Assembly: GCA_029582165.1 (NCBI GenBank)
Contig: CM055881.1
Span: 17,350,594-17,414,593 of the forward strand
Direction: 5' to 3'
DNA length: 64,000 nucleotides
Origin: Portulaca oleracea
Taxonomy: Eukaryota; Streptophyta; Magnoliopsida; Caryophyllales; Portulacaceae
The notes below the pieces were generated by a model that saw nothing but the letters and a program-made list of their open reading frames with translations, was not told the DNA's origin and did no database searches. This document shows, piece after piece, positions 9,904 through 21,460 of this stretch (its first letter is position 1; every line of letters begins with the position of its first letter). Both the position numbers and the translations under genes were made by a program.

Positions 9904-11020
9904 TCCTCCCCTTCTTGAAGAGGATTTGCCCTCAAATCCGCGTCGGGTTCAACATCCTCGATGTAAGGCGAAAGATCCCCAACATTGAAAGTAGAGGAGA
10001 TACCCATATCACCCGGAAGATGAAGCTTGTAGGCATTGTCATTTATCTTGGCCATGATCTTGAACGGTCCCTCGCTTCGTGGCATCAGTTTACTACTTCT
10101 CCGAGAAGGGAACTGTTCCTTTCTCAAGTGGAGCCAAACCAAGTCCCCGGGATTGAATGTGATACCACTGCGATGCTTGTTGGCTTGGGCCTTTTAAAGC
10201 TCATTGGTACGGTCAATCCTCTCTCGAATTTGATGGTGAAGCTTCTGGATCTCAGCGGCCTTCTCACTTGCTTCAAAGCTAACCCTCGACTCTAATGGAA
10301 GAGGAAGGAGCTCGATAGGAGTAATAGGGTTGACCCCATAGCAAGTCTCAAAGGGCGAATGTCCCGTAGCAAAAGAAGGTGCCCGATTATAGGCAAATTC
10401 GGCGTGACACAGTTTGGCATCCCAATCCCGTAAACTCCTACTCACAAGACCCCGAAGCAATGTAATGAGAGTCTTGTTAGTTACCTTAGTTTGACAGTTC
10501 GTTTCAGGATGATGCGACATGCTAAAAAGAAGCTTCGTCCCCAAGAGCTTCCACAAAGACCTCCAGAAATGACTCATGAACTTAGTGTCACGATCTGATA
10601 CAATAGTCCTCGGAACACCATGCAAGCGTACTACCTCCCGGAAGAAAAGAGTAGCAATGTGAGTGGCGTCATCGGTCTTTTCGCAAGTAATGAAATGCGC
10701 CATTTTGGAGAAGCGTTCCACGACGATGAGTATTGCATCTTTACCACACACGGTCTAGGGAAGAGCCACAATAAAGTCCATACTCAAGTCCTCCCACGGG
10801 TCATTCAAAGAGGTGTATAAAGCCCTTAGTGGAATTGACTTTTCGCATGGTGGCAAGTAAGACACTCGGAAACCACATCCTGCACGTCGCCTCCTATCTT
10901 CGGCCAATAAAAGTTCTCTTTCAACATGTTGATTATCTTATTGATGTCGAAATGACTGGCAAGACCACCCCTATGAACCTCCAACACTAGAAGTTTCCTT
11001 AAGGACATTTTCGGACACAC
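9753..11020 (-). pseudogene. Integrase of the nested Gypsy element, C-terminus extends into LTR
   Basis: Three parts are visible. The N-terminal HHCC zinc domain is at 10826-11020 (VHRGGLASHF...CLTCHHAK). The catalytic core starts at about 10790 with WEDLSMDFIVALP, followed at once by an in-frame TAG, then 10194-10751 with VSDRDTKF. The third catalytic residue is lost: the usual QTEV is QTKV here, so Glu is replaced by Lys. The C-terminal GPF domain (9753-10142) has GPFKIMAKINDNAYKL and STFNVGDLSPY. Its frame crosses the purine tract and continues about 50 codons into the 3' LTR, ending at 9753. The same frame is open in the 5' LTR (stop at 15390). Confidence 0.87.
9904..9917 (-). other. Polypurine tract before 3' LTR
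   Basis: The minus strand reads CAAGAAGGGGAGGA directly before the LTR. The tract lies within the integrase reading frame, where it encodes part of LQEGED, so priming site and codons overlap. Confidence 0.8.
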
Positions 11021-12724
11021 AATTTATTGCCCTTGAAGAGAAACCTGTCTTGTAGAAAATAGGGTCCATCACCACCATCGAGGTGTGATTTGAAGTCATC
11101 ATCCTCCTTATATAACTCCTTCATGTGTTGGAATCCAAAGACCCTTGCCTCAATCACCGAAAGAAGGGAATGTCTCCTAGAGAGTGCATCGGCAACCACG
11201 TTAATACTCCCCTTCTTGTGCTTTGCCACAAAATTAAAACTTTAAAGAAACTCAACCCATTTGGCATGACCAGAACTAAGCTTGTATTGTCCAATCAAAT
11301 ATTTAAGAGCTTCATGATCCGAATGAAGGACAAACTGGCTAGGCCTCAAATAGTGTGACTAATGATCGAGTGCTCGCACGAGAGCGTAAAATTCCTTGTC
11401 ATAAGTAGAATAATTCCTCCTCGATCCGTTGAGCTTCTCACTGAAATAAGCAATATGGCGTTGGTTCTGCATAAAGACGGCCCTATGCCTACCTCGCTAG
11501 CATCGCAATCCACCTTGAAGACTTGTGTGAAGTTCGGGAGAGCAAGTACCGGAGCCTCACATAGTCGTGCCTTAAGCTTCTCAAATGCCCCTTGGGCCGC
11601 TCGGGTCCACTCAAGGGTGCCCTTTTTCATACACTCGGTAATAGGGGCGGTGAGGGTGCTGAAGCCCTTGATGAATCGTCGGTAAAACGAAGCAAGGCCG
11701 TGGAAACTCCTCACCTCTGTGATAGTAGAGGGAGAGGGCCAAGAGCGAATGACCTCCACTTCCGAGGGGTCCATAGAAATACCTTTATCGGAAACAATAT
11801 ACCCAAGAAAGGTGAGTTGGGGAGTGCAAAATTCGCAATTCTCCAGTTTGCCGAAAAGCCGTTGTTGCCGCAAAACCTCGACACCAACTCCAAATGTGTA
11901 ATATGTTCCGCTTCACTCCTCGAATATACCAGAATATCATCAAAATAAACCACTACAAATTTGCCGATAAAAGGTATCAATACCTTGTTCATAAGATGCA
12001 TGAATATGCTTGGGGTGTTGAAAAGCCCGAATGGCATGACGAGCCACTCATATAATCCCTCTTTCGTCTTGAAGGCCGTCTTCCATTCATCTCCTTCCTT
12101 CATGCGGATTTGATGGTAACCACTCCGAAGGTCGATCTTGGAGAAAATACAAGAGCCATATAACTCATCGAGCCTCGGTATGGGATACCGATACTTGATG
12201 GTAATGTTGTTGATGGCCCGACTGTCGACACACATCCGGAAGGTACCATCCTTCTTGGGAACCAAGAGGGCCGGGACGGAACGAGGGCTCATGCTCTCTC
12301 GAACATAGCCTCGAGAAACAAGTTCGTCCACTTGCCGTTGCAACTCCTTGGTTTCCTGTGGGTTGCACCGATATGCCGCCTTGTTGGGAAGTGGAGCTAC
12401 GGGAATAAGGTCGATTTGATGCTCAATGCCCTGAATAGGAGGTAGACCCGGTGGAAGATCTTCGGGGAACACATCGTGGAATTTGGCAAGAAGAGGGGCA
12501 ACGAGAGGGTGCTTCGGTGTCACTACCTCACTTGTGTTTGCCTCTAAGAGAAGTAAGGCAAAAACGACCTTCCCCTTGCTTAGGGCTCGCTCAACTCGTG
12601 TTTCGCTCAAGTGTTTGGGCTCCTCACTTCCCACCCCAGGTTTAGGAGGTATAATTTCATGTGGTGCTAGTGGAAGAAGCTTAACCCTCTTGCCCTTGTG
12701 GGTGAAAGTATAGGTGTTTATCAA
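10999..12724 (-). pseudogene. Reverse transcriptase and RNase H of the nested Gypsy element
   Basis: The RT part (11711-12724) has the core order PALLVPKKDGTFRMCVDSRA, SKIDLRSGYHQI, PFGLFNTPSIF and the catalytic YFDDILVYS (YFDD at residues 260-263, first Asp at about 198). All three metal-binding aspartates are present. A frameshift near 11870 moves the frame to 11346-11873, which carries the RT thumb and the RNase H start [14 protein letters not shown] second frameshift follows after GPSL. The RNase H end AKHKKGSINVVADALSRR lies in 10999-11229 (residues 2-19). The enzymes would copy the element RNA into DNA; the broken frames make this copy inactive. Confidence 0.9.
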
Positions 12725-12739
12725 CCCATTATGAACAAC

Positions 12740-14322
12740 TCACTTGTCAAATTGCCACGGTCGACCCAACAATATATGGCATGCGCTCATGGGAACAACA
12801 TCACAAATAACATAATCATCGTAGTTAGCACCAAAAGACAAATTCACTAGGACTTGATTGGTTACCTTAATGCCATCTTGGCCGTTGAGCCATTTGAGCG
12901 AATAAGGACGAGGATGAGGTAATAATGGTAATCCGAGCTTTTCAACCATATAAGTCGATGCAACATTGGTACAACTCCCTCCATCTATAATAAGGTTGCA
13001 AACCTTTCCCCCGACGAAACACCGAGATTGAAAAATCATCTCCCATTGGGCCTTGTAAAGAGGGTTTTCATGAGTGTGCAAAACTCGCCTCAAGACATGA
13101 GCGTCACCTTGTACATGCGGCACGGGGGCGGCATCCTCCTTTTCACTAGTGACTGCATCCTCAACCACCACTTCGGAATCATCCCGTGCTACTTGCAAAT
13201 CCTCATCAATATCCTGGACCTTCTTGAGGGTCAAGGTCCGTCGGTTATGACAATCCGCCTGATAGTGTTCATATCCATAGCATTTGAAACACTTTCTACC
13301 CGCCATACGCCGAGTAGGATCCGTAGGAGATGCCACAACAAGTCCCTTCCCCTTGTCGGTATGGGGTGTGGTAGGTAACTTGGGTGTCTCACTAGACTTG
13401 GGAGTGCCCGATTGAGGAGAGGGTCGGCTTGACGGTCGAAAGTAGGCGCGCGTCACCGGTTTGGAAATGGCCTTCTCTTTCCTCCGACGCTCAACCCGAA
13501 GAGCCAAACTGCACAAGTCATCCATGGAGTAGTAGGGTTGAACCTCAACTTTATTGGCAACCGCAGAGTCCAATCTATTCAAGAAACGCATCATGGTTTT
13601 CTCTTCCGGTTCTTGAAGGCCACTTTTAATGAGGAGTTGCTCGAACTCCGAGATGTAATCGCTGACGGATCGCCTGCCCTAGGTGAGAGCATATAATTTC
13701 CTCAAGACGTCCTGTTTGTAGGTGTTGGGCAAGAAACGACGATTCATCACTTGTTTGAGCCATGTCCAAGTAGAAATCCTTGCCCGACCTTCTCGAGCCA
13801 GTTGTGCCTTCATATTCTCAAACCAAAGCAAAGCGGCTTTGGTGAGTTTCAAACTTGTGACCTTATATGCCTTCTCATCATCATATTCCTTAGTCTCAAA
13901 GATCCTATCCATCAATTCGACCCATTCGATGTATTCATCCGGATCATTGGTACCATTGAACTCGGGGATGTCGATCTGACGTCTTGGAAATCGTCACGAG
14001 GGGGCCTATCATGCACTTCCTAATGATATTGACGTCGAGGGGAGCCTCTAGCATCGTCACTCGACTCAAAGTTGGGAGGAGGACGGATAAGGCTCGGTGC
14101 GCGCCTTCGACATTCGTTTTGGGGTTGACCTTATCGTTGCGTAGTCAGGGTGTTCACTTGTGCCGCAAGTTCCCGAAGAGCTCGTTCGATATTGACGTTA
14201 TGATTCTCAAGGAAGGTGAACTGTTCGTCCATGGTGCTGAGTCGGTCCTCAATACCTTGAGCTCGAGGACTTCTCCGGTGGCTTAGTTCCTCTCGATCGG
14301 AATTATCTTGTCCATCCATATC
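12740..14322 (-). pseudogene. gag and protease of the nested Gypsy element
   Basis: This encodes the capsid/nucleocapsid region and the start of the aspartic protease. The likely start is the MDGQDN methionine at about 14322. A frame change separates this part (to 14131) from the retrotransposon gag domain at 13679-13915 (motifs LLWFENMKAQL and FLPNTYKQDVL). An in-frame stop at 13679 interrupts gag before it resumes at about 13676. The 12740-13594 piece holds a perfect CX2CX4HX4C zinc knuckle (residues 102-115 of that piece, CFKCYGYEHYQADC). The protease site LIIDGGSCTNVAS follows at about residue 204, with DGG in place of the usual DSG. It is expressed only as part of the element and is not translatable now. 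Confidence 0.88.
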
Positions 14323-14650
14323 GAGGGAAGGGTAAAGGACGGTATGTGTTTGGGATATTTTGTGGAGTTTGGGGGTTTTCTTGTTGTTGGCTTGTGTTTG
14401 GTTAAGGGTTCTTTGTGTTTTTTTTTTCCACTCAGACATTTCATCGAACACCTTGCGGCACAATTTTCCCACTTCTCCTCAAAGCTCCAAAATGCTTCCA
14501 AAACACCAAATACAAACACAATACAATGTATTCCAATACTCTTGGATAGCACAGGGGTTGGGGAACACCAATAGATGCAAGAAATCCAACAAAACCCAAT
14601 ACTAGAGAAATACTACCAAGAACAATGAAAAACAACTCAAGCAAATAAAT

Positions 14651-14668
14651 AACTAAGGCTCTGATACA
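14651..14668 (-). other. Primer-binding site, tRNA-Met type
   Basis: Just inside the 5' LTR (minus strand) the sequence reads TTTGTATCAGAGCCTTAG. This is close to the usual plant site TGGTATCAGAGCC, complementary to initiator tRNA-Met, with the first bases mutated. Confidence 0.8.
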
Positions 14669-14670
14669 AA

Positions 14671-15540
14671 TGGAGCGTTACCGATCGTGTGGAGGAAGAT
14701 TGGTTGCTTGAGTAATGAAGCATAACAAGAAGAAGAGCTCGAATAACAATGGAGATAATAGGAGACTTTGGCAAAGAAGGTCCACCACCTTAGTCTAACA
14801 TTTCACCATGATTAATTAGGAGTAATCCACCATCAACCATTAAAGAAATGACTTGAACACCACCAAATATTACTTGGATAAAGTAAACAAGGTTTTTGAG
14901 AGAACAAGGGAGAAACCTTAACAATGCATTAGCATATCATAATATTATAAAACCTGTCTTGGGAAATGGGAAAACAAGGCATTTATACTAAACATAAATT
15001 AGGCCCAAAACTCAGCAAAAACGCAACAGACACGCGCGTGTTGCAAGCCGGTCGCAGGCGCGACACCCTTTTGCCTCCCCCAGCCCAACGTCCAGCCGTG
15101 GAGTGTCGCGGGCGCTCTAGGTTGTGTCGCGGGTGCGACAGTTCAACCAGCACGATGTTACAAGCGCGACGACCCTGTAGCGGGCGTGACCCAGCTCTGC
15201 TCCAGATGCGCGATGCCCTCGTCACGGTCATGACCCCCATTTGTTCCCTTTGCTTCTCGACTTGCCGTGATTCTGGAACTTTATTGCTTTCGGGATTACA
15301 CCCAAACCTCGATACCTCCTAGCTTCCACTCTCGGGACGGCCCGATCCGGTCCCGAGGCCTCTAGGGTCGGTGCATCAAACGAACCCGCCTAAAAGGTCC
15401 CGGGGCCCATCCATTGGATGGCCGAGACTAGCCTCGCAACTCCGAAAGTGACCGGGAATTGTAGTTCAAGGCTCGAGATGGACGTGGCGGCTCGCTTGGC
15501 GGAGATCACAAGCGCGGAGAACAGAACCCAGACCTCTTCA
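14671..15540 (-). repeat. 5' LTR of the 9003-15540 element
   Basis: It is 870 bp with the same ends as the 3' LTR. The divergence between the two LTRs indicates an insertion that is not recent. The plus-strand right end is followed directly by the GTATG duplication. Confidence 0.92.
15030..15240 (-). promoter_or_regulatory. Palindrome cluster in U3 of 5' LTR
   Basis: This is the counterpart of the 3' LTR cluster. Units include GTCGCAGGCGCGAC, GTCGCGGGTGCGAC and CGTCACGGTCATGAC. Several have CpG decay, and one unit is reduced by a short deletion relative to the other LTR. This is the copy that would have driven transcription of the element. Confidence 0.65.
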
Positions 15541-18130
15541 GTATGCAACAAGCTCTTTAAACCCTCCCGGTAGCCCGGGTGGTTGAGTGTGGTCTCGTGA
15601 GGGTTTATAGAAGCTATACCCACAAAGACCGAGAGAATGAAGCAAAAAAGTAAGAAAATAAGTGAAAATCAAAACTTTTTACAAAGGAAAGGAGGAACTT
15701 ATGACCGAAGTTCTGCATAAGCCATTCACATAACATTGTTGATCAACCAAAAGCAGTTAATATATATATATTATTCTAAAGACACTAGACACAGGTGAGA
15801 CCAATGTTTTATATTTTCCACTTCAAACACCGCTCAACAGGTTCCTTGTGCGTAAGTACAAGTGTCTCTAGTTTATAATCGGTCAAGTCAAGGCAAGTTG
15901 GTCGAATCCCGGTTATTCTCACATTTACGCTCATTTTTTTAATTATCAACTCGACATGCATTGCTCCCGCCCTATTTAGTGTCACACTTAGCTTGGTGAG
16001 GGCCATCGGTTACATAGGGGAAAGTTTTGCACTTTATTTATTCATTTCTTTTCATTTCCGTTGGTATGTTTTGAGATATAGTGTTGCCCATTTGCGGTTT
16101 ACTCTTCCAGCATGGTTCTTTCCATATGTAAATGATGTACTTAAGGGACGAGGGGTTGCGAATCATGTACGTCAACCACATTGGTAAACCAACTTTCAAG
16201 CATATATTTTTTTTCATTTCTTTTGGGTTATTGGATGACAATATACTGACCTTTAGGGGTATTGGATTGTAATATACCAACCTTTACTATTGGACAACAA
16301 TATCCCTAATCTTTTTACTTAGGTGAGATTATTATACCAATAGTGACTAAGGGGTTGTTGACTGGTTAACTGGTCTCTGTTATGACGTGACAGGTGGAGG
16401 GAGAATAACTGACCCTTGCCTAGTAACCCGCGTTAACCCCTCAGTTTTTCTCACAAACACACGTTTAAAAAAAAAATCGGCCCTAACACAAAGACTAACG
16501 GGGTGGTGAACCGGTCTTCGTACTAACGTGACACACAACCAACCAATGTCTTGTAACGCGGGTTAGTGAGAAAAACTAAGGGGTTAACGGGGTTATTGGG
16601 CTGGAATAGCTTTTTTCCCTTCGCCAGCCATGTTAGCGCGCATGGAGACCGGTTCACCACCCCCTTAGTTACTGTTGGTATAATAATGTCACCTAGGTAA
16701 AGGTTGTCCAACAGTAAATGTTGGTATATTACAATCCAACACCCCCAAAGGTCGGTATATTATCATCCAAAAACCCTCTTTTTTTTTCTTTTTCTTTGAT
16801 TTTATGTTGGGCTTTTTAGGAATTTGAACGATTCACCAAAAAGGGGTTACCCTCCCAATTAAGTTTGCTCCATACATATGAAGTACTTAAGAGGTGTGAG
16901 TGCCGCTCACTCACACCAACCCTTGTTGATAACACGAAAAGCCGAAACAAACAACCTCCTAAGCCAAAATAAATACAAATATAAACTAGAGGTGAAAGAA
17001 AGGTAAGGACACAACTTTGCAAAAAGTGAAGAAGTTTCTCGAATATATTTCATGGTAACACCTGAAGAAAAGGTTTGGCAGGCAAATATTGACCGTATTT
17101 GACCAAACAACTCAAGTATCTAAGCGGATAAATACATAAATACGAGCATAAGCTACTCCTAAAGAAGAATTTTTTTTTGTTTGGAATTTTCACTTAATTT
17201 TTTTCCTTTTCTCATTTTCTCAACAATTCAAAATCTAAACAAAGCAACAAAACACAAAATAAAACAAAACAAGACAAAACAAAATAAAACATTACAAAAC
17301 GAAGAAATCCTAAAGCTACCCAAGCAAGAATACCCCCCTCCCCCTTCCACACTTGAATCTTAGAATGTCCCCATTGTGAAGATAAGAGTCTCAAAAGGCC
17401 GAAAACAAACACATAAAAACATGCAAATACACAAAAAAGGGTGGTGACCAAGCCACACGACTTCAATATCCAAATATCCAACACAAACACTCCATAGGGC
17501 GCACCACTATAAGAGAAAACTAAGCATGCAAGGAATATATGTACAAAACAAAGGTAATGAAAAATGAAGTGTGGAGCGAGCTTACCGAGTAGGCCTTCAT
17601 AGTGCACATGTGGAAAGCTCAACCCACGAAGAACGAAAACACAAAAAGGGTTAGGAAAAAAATGCAACCTAAACTATATGCTCCAAGCTAGTGTGCAACG
17701 AAATTAAAATGCAAAACTAATCAACGAGATACGACATCTAGCAAAGACAAACTTAAATGTTGAATGCGTGCATGACACTAAGCTAATTGTGGAAATCAAA
17801 CTAAACTAGAAAAGCGAACTACAAAACTAAAAAAAGAAAAGTTATTTACAAATGTACATAATCTGGGATGAACCCCAATCTATATCTCGATGTTATTGAG
17901 GAGGGAATCGGGGGTGACACTTCACCAAACACACCAAACATCAAACGAAGACAAATAGAGACTCATGAGATAGTAATTTTCGAAAAGAGGAGGGATGAGG
18001 GGACGATAACACCCTCAAGGAGCATAACAAAGCCAACAAGTACTACCCAACCTACCATGAGTACCCTCTACGCATGCAATGCAAAGTAATGTAACTATCA
18101 ACAAATGAGATTAGGGAGGGAGTGGGGAAA
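15541..18130 (-). other. 3' noncoding region of the outer minus-strand Athila-like element
   Basis: The GTATG duplication is followed by sequence that is the inverse of the plus-strand segment near 30700-30790 (TTTGTGGGTATAGC and CTCACGAG phrases). Further right, CACACTTGAATCTTAGAATG...CCCCATTGTGAAG (17348-17380) matches the inverse of 29560-29590. The region is therefore homologous to the pyrimidine-rich 3' noncoding part of the Athila copy. It contains an unrelated MITE (16225-16776) and short ORFs with no domain. Confidence 0.65.
16225..16776. mobile_element. MITE with about 150-bp terminal inverted repeats
   Basis: The left arm GGGTTATTGGATGACAATAT...TATACCAACCTTTACT...GGTGAGATTATTATACC is mirrored by the right arm ending GGTCGGTATATTATCATCC. 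The arms stay alignable over about 150 bp, through TTATTATACCAA and AACTAAGGGG. The ends GGG...CCC and the long arms suggest a Mutator-like origin, but the flanks are T-rich and a 9-bp duplication cannot be confirmed. It has no coding capacity. Confidence 0.7.
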
Positions 18131-19330
18131 CTTACAATCAATGGTCGGCATTCCCGTGTGGGCATGGTGGTGGAGGATAGACCTGATGATGCCATCCAGC
18201 CGGTGTCAGTTGGCGGCCACCCTCCGAATAGTAGTGATAGGCCATGTCCGTGAGCATCTAGCTCTAGTAGTAGGAGTGGTTAGCTTGTTGGTTGAGAGAG
18301 CGTTTTATGTCTGCAAGAATTGAACCTCGCGTTTCTAAGGTGGATAGGATCCATTTGATCATCGTTCAATTCTGGCTAACCTCCAAAGAGAGGTGATTGA
18401 GGTTGTAGTGAACCTCGTTGATCTCTCGGCGGAACTCATGATAATCCCATGGCTCATCTCCTTGCTCTCCTTCTCCATAATCCTCTTCTTGGTCCCCATA
18501 CTCCTCTTCTTTCTCCATGCTCTTCCTCTTTTTCCTCTTGGACTGCCCAACCTCCACCTTGCTCCCCCAGCTCCTCATACACATTCATTGCAACGAGCCT
18601 CGTGTCCCCCAATCTTGGCTATATAACCAATCCTCACGTTGCGAGATATCTATGAGGCGCTCTACGTGGTCAATAAAGAGAGTGGTTATGACGTTGTTTG
18701 GCTCCGTGGCATGGAGGTATGTCATCTACCATCTCCACGGCACCATGATATGCATTTTGATGAGCCGGACGCCATCAAGCGGAACCGAAATAAAATGTGC
18801 GTTGTACTTCCTGAGATAAGAGCCAAACCTGGCCATCTCAAGGAAGTAACATATGATGTGGCCCATGCTGATTGTGAACCGACACTGCGAATGACTGGTC
18901 TCTCGCAGCTGATGGAGGATGCAAGAACGAGTGCTGACCTGTGTCCCCTTGACAATGTTGTAAAGTACAAAGAGATCATCCTTACACATTTTCTCGACCC
19001 TCATCTCTCCCGAAAATCGAGTTGGTAATGAACCGGTGGAAGATCCGAACGGTCGAGTTGCAGAAGTCTCAACCTTTTGAGTTTTGGAGGTGGTGAAAAC
19101 GCTTCAATCCTCCCCTAGTCTGTACTCCCATGTGACGCCAACAAGTGAGGTCATGCATGGCCTCGTGCTTATCAAAATGTACAGTCTGGCCATAAAAGAG
19201 CCTATCCCAGGGTAGTCCCAAGAGGTCGTTGAATTACTCGACCGTGTACGAAAGCTCCTTGTTTTAGACGTAGGTTGTGAAGGAGGCCGTGTTCATCCCA
19301 TCGCCGATGTAGACACCGAATTTCGTTCCG
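18130..19330 (-). pseudogene. ATHILA ORF-1 remnant, C-terminal part
   Basis: On the minus strand this aligns with the plus-strand ORF-1 at 27372-28893. Shared blocks include DLTCWR, DFCN-VRIFHR--T-S-FGR, KDDLFVLYN and CILHQL with MGHIIC. An acidic EEEYGDQEEDYGEGEQGDE stretch (18366-18584) corresponds to the acidic region of the other copy, and a Pro/Tyr-rich tail lies at about 18130-18330. Several frameshifts and stops interrupt it. It belongs to the outer element. The protein family is known only from Athila-type elements, lies in the envelope position, and has no established function. Confidence 0.75.
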
Positions 19331-20636
19331 AGAAAATCCATCGACAAAAATCGAGAACAAAAGGAAATCAGAATCTGGGCCCAAAATTGGTTGCCAAGGC
19401 CACATGGCCTTATCTAACCAAGAAACCAGGCCCAGTGCAAGAAAAAGGCCCATGAATGTCATCATGGCCGCATGGCCAACGCAATTGCAAAGACAGCCCA
19501 CGCCTTGCCATGTCACCAATCCGTGTAATTAATTGCTATTGGCCGCATGGCCTACGCTGTTTAAATCAGATTTTCGTGCCTCGCTTCCACCAGCTGATCC
19601 TACGATCTTCGCCATGGTGCCTTTGACTCATGCAGAGTCAAAGGCCATGCAGCCATGTATTGATTACGGGCATGAAATGGGTATTATGCCCCCTCCTTCT
19701 ATAATCATGCCCCCCTCTTCCACCACTAAATACCCCCTCATTTCACCATCAAATTCATCAACAAACATTATCAACAATCCTCTCCCATTTCTGTCTAAAA
19801 AATTCCTCTCCTATTCTCATACAAAACGTCCCAAAGTTATTGTTGTATCGAAATTCAATGCCGTGCGATGCACCCGTCTCGGTTGTCTACCTTCTCCATT
19901 AGCACTTGCGATCATGCAAGGTTTGATCATTCGTTTGTCTGCCATTTCATAATCATATAATTATAGTGTTGATCATCTTTGTACATGATTTTGTAAATAA
20001 ACACCATACTCGCATCATGAGAATATAATATTGTGAAACCTTTTAAACTTCTCCCCGCTCTCTTTCATTTCAAATTCAGTTTTAGTAAAGTCTGTTTTTA
20101 TAGGTGAATCCAAGAGTTCTTTAATTCTTGGATTCATAATCATACCCCCGAACTTGGAATTCAAGTTCGTAAACTGGAGTTTATTTATTCTTTATGGTTC
20201 GTTGATTTCCTTAAATCAACTGACAACTCCTTTTGCACCTTAATCTGTAAAACTCACCTCTGTGTTCATCATTTTAGTTTAATCAAGATGGATCAATGTC
20301 TTCCTCGACATCTATATTGAAGAGCTGACCAAAGAGAAATGGGAGTAAAACCTAGCCAAGGCCATGCGACCATGGCTGATTTCTACCCCCTTTTCTCCAA
20401 GTTTGGGCACCAGTGGATCCCTACCCAGACCCTTGCCATGGCCACATGGCTTAGGTGTCAATCCAATGACCCTAGTGCCCCTTACGAGCCGCAATCTGGA
20501 TCCGAGCATGATATGGTTCAACATAAAGAATGGAGGGTCTTATTTAAAGAATCAAAGGAAAAGGGTTTTATTTAAAGAATAAAAATATCCTTATTTAACA
20601 TTAAGCAACCTTAGTTGGCTCCCAATCACAATCTAA
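19331..20636 (+). mobile_element. Insertion splitting ORF-1, LTR-like, with GGCC-CATGGCC palindromes
   Basis: The ORF-1 homology stops near 19330 and resumes near 20640, so about 1.3 kb is foreign. It contains repeated palindromes of the AGGCCACATGGCCT and TGGCCGCATGGCCA type at 19397-19550. A TATA-like CTAAATACCCC follows near 19725, with an A-rich leader and an AATAAACACC poly(A)-like signal near 19995. A second short palindrome group occurs at 20355-20455. This looks like LTR sequence in plus orientation, but no terminal TG...CA pair or target duplication could be fixed, so both ends are approximate. Confidence 0.45.
19395..19665 (+). promoter_or_regulatory. Palindrome cluster of GGCC-R-CATGGCC type
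   Basis: Units at about 19410, 19468 and 19540 read GGCCACATGGCC, GGCCGCATGGCC and GGCCGCATGGCC, followed by GACTCATGCAGAGTC near 19626. The TATA-like TAAATACC near 19727 is downstream. This is the only cluster whose palindromes centre on CATG rather than on paired CpG. Confidence 0.45.
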
Positions 20637-20860
20637 TTAGCGCATTAGGAAAAAGAAAGGTGTACAATCATCTCCTTTTCCCGGGGTCCTACAACCGACT
20701 AGGTTAAAAGAGCTTAGAAACTCTAGGACATGTTGGTCATAGATTGGTGTATCAATTTGGATAATTGTCTCCAAACCTAGGATCTTAATCATGCAGTCTA
20801 GACTTTGTTTACAGAAAACTGGAGTCAAACCTAATTTACTAATATCGTAACATTCAACAC
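20637..20860 (-). pseudogene. ATHILA ORF-1 remnant, N-terminal part
   Basis: The minus strand encodes KQSLDCMIKILGLE and YDQHVLEFLSSF, matching CKPSFDYLICVLGWE and VDQPILEFLSS in the plus-strand ORF-1. It is the upstream half of the frame split by the insertion at 19331-20636. Only about 300 bp separate it from the primer-binding site at 21162, so gag and pol of the outer element are absent. Confidence 0.7.
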
Positions 20861-21161
20861 TTTTGGATTTTTCGGGGTTTATATCATTACCTCCTTAAAA
20901 GAAGTTTCGTCCTTGAAACTTAAACTTTAACCTAACAGTTCGGTAATTATCATAACGCAGCTGGTCTTCCTAAAACTTGAGGTCTTACAAATCGCTCGAA
21001 ATAACGCCAGAATAATTCATAGTCAAATTGAAGAAAATCAAGAAGTCCCATATTTTTAGATTTTTGAAATTTTAATTTTTATTTGATTTTTGAAATTTTA
21101 AGAAAGTAATAAAAACCTAGTCAACCAAAGTGACTTCATCTAATGGCAGTTGGGGAACAAA

Positions 21162-21179
21162 TCCCCGGTGATGGCGCCA
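21162..21179 (-). other. Primer-binding site of the outer element, tRNA-Asp type
   Basis: The minus strand reads TGGCGCCATCACCGGGGA, two changes from the tRNA-Asp-type site of the plus-strand Athila copy. It directly follows the LTR edge at 21186. Confidence 0.8.
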
Positions 21180-21185
21180 AAAACC

Positions 21186-21460
21186 TGATACTGCCGCAAG
21201 TGCACGGTGTACAATGTAGTATATCAACGTCGTTCTCTCAGGGACTTTTTCAACTATGTACACACTAAATTATTTCACTACAAAGGATGCTAGGTCGTCT
21301 TAAGTGTTTATATGTTTGTAAGATTTTAAACTAAAACAAGAAAAGTTATACACTTAAAGAGTTCTAACAAATAATTGAGGGAGTTCAGGGGAGTCCACTT
21401 TAGTTAATTAATCGATTAGGAGCTAATTTAGTGCAAGGTAATATTGATAGTGTCGGGGTC
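21186..21460 (-). repeat. 5' LTR 3'-terminal piece of the outer minus-strand element
   Basis: On the minus strand it ends ...CACCGTGCACTTGCGGCAGTATCA followed by the primer site, the usual LTR end of Athila-like elements. Only 275 bp are present because the plus-strand Athila copy begins at 21461 inside it. The rest of this LTR is not visible elsewhere in the window. Confidence 0.65.

Larger units (their letters stand above)
9003..15540 (-). mobile_element. Full-length Ty3/Gypsy retrotransposon, minus strand, decayed
   Basis: This is a complete structural unit of 6538 bp. The LTRs are 14671-15540 (5') and 9003-9903 (3'), both TGGAGCGTTA...CTCTTCA on the plus strand. Target duplications GTATG at 8998-9002 and 15541-15545 match perfectly. 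A tRNA-Met-type primer site follows the 5' LTR and a purine tract precedes the 3' LTR. The internal order is gag (zinc knuckle), protease, RT, RNase H, integrase, the Ty3/Gypsy order. The integrase C-terminus has a GPFKI...NDNAYKL...FNVGDLSPY signature typical of plant chromovirus-like Gypsy elements; I cannot fix the lineage (CRM, Reina or other). Frameshifts and stops make it nonautonomous now. Confidence 0.93.

Noticed and set aside
9915..10295. Plus-strand frames across 9.9-14.6 kb
   Set aside because: They are antisense to recognised gag-pol domains and have no domain of their own.
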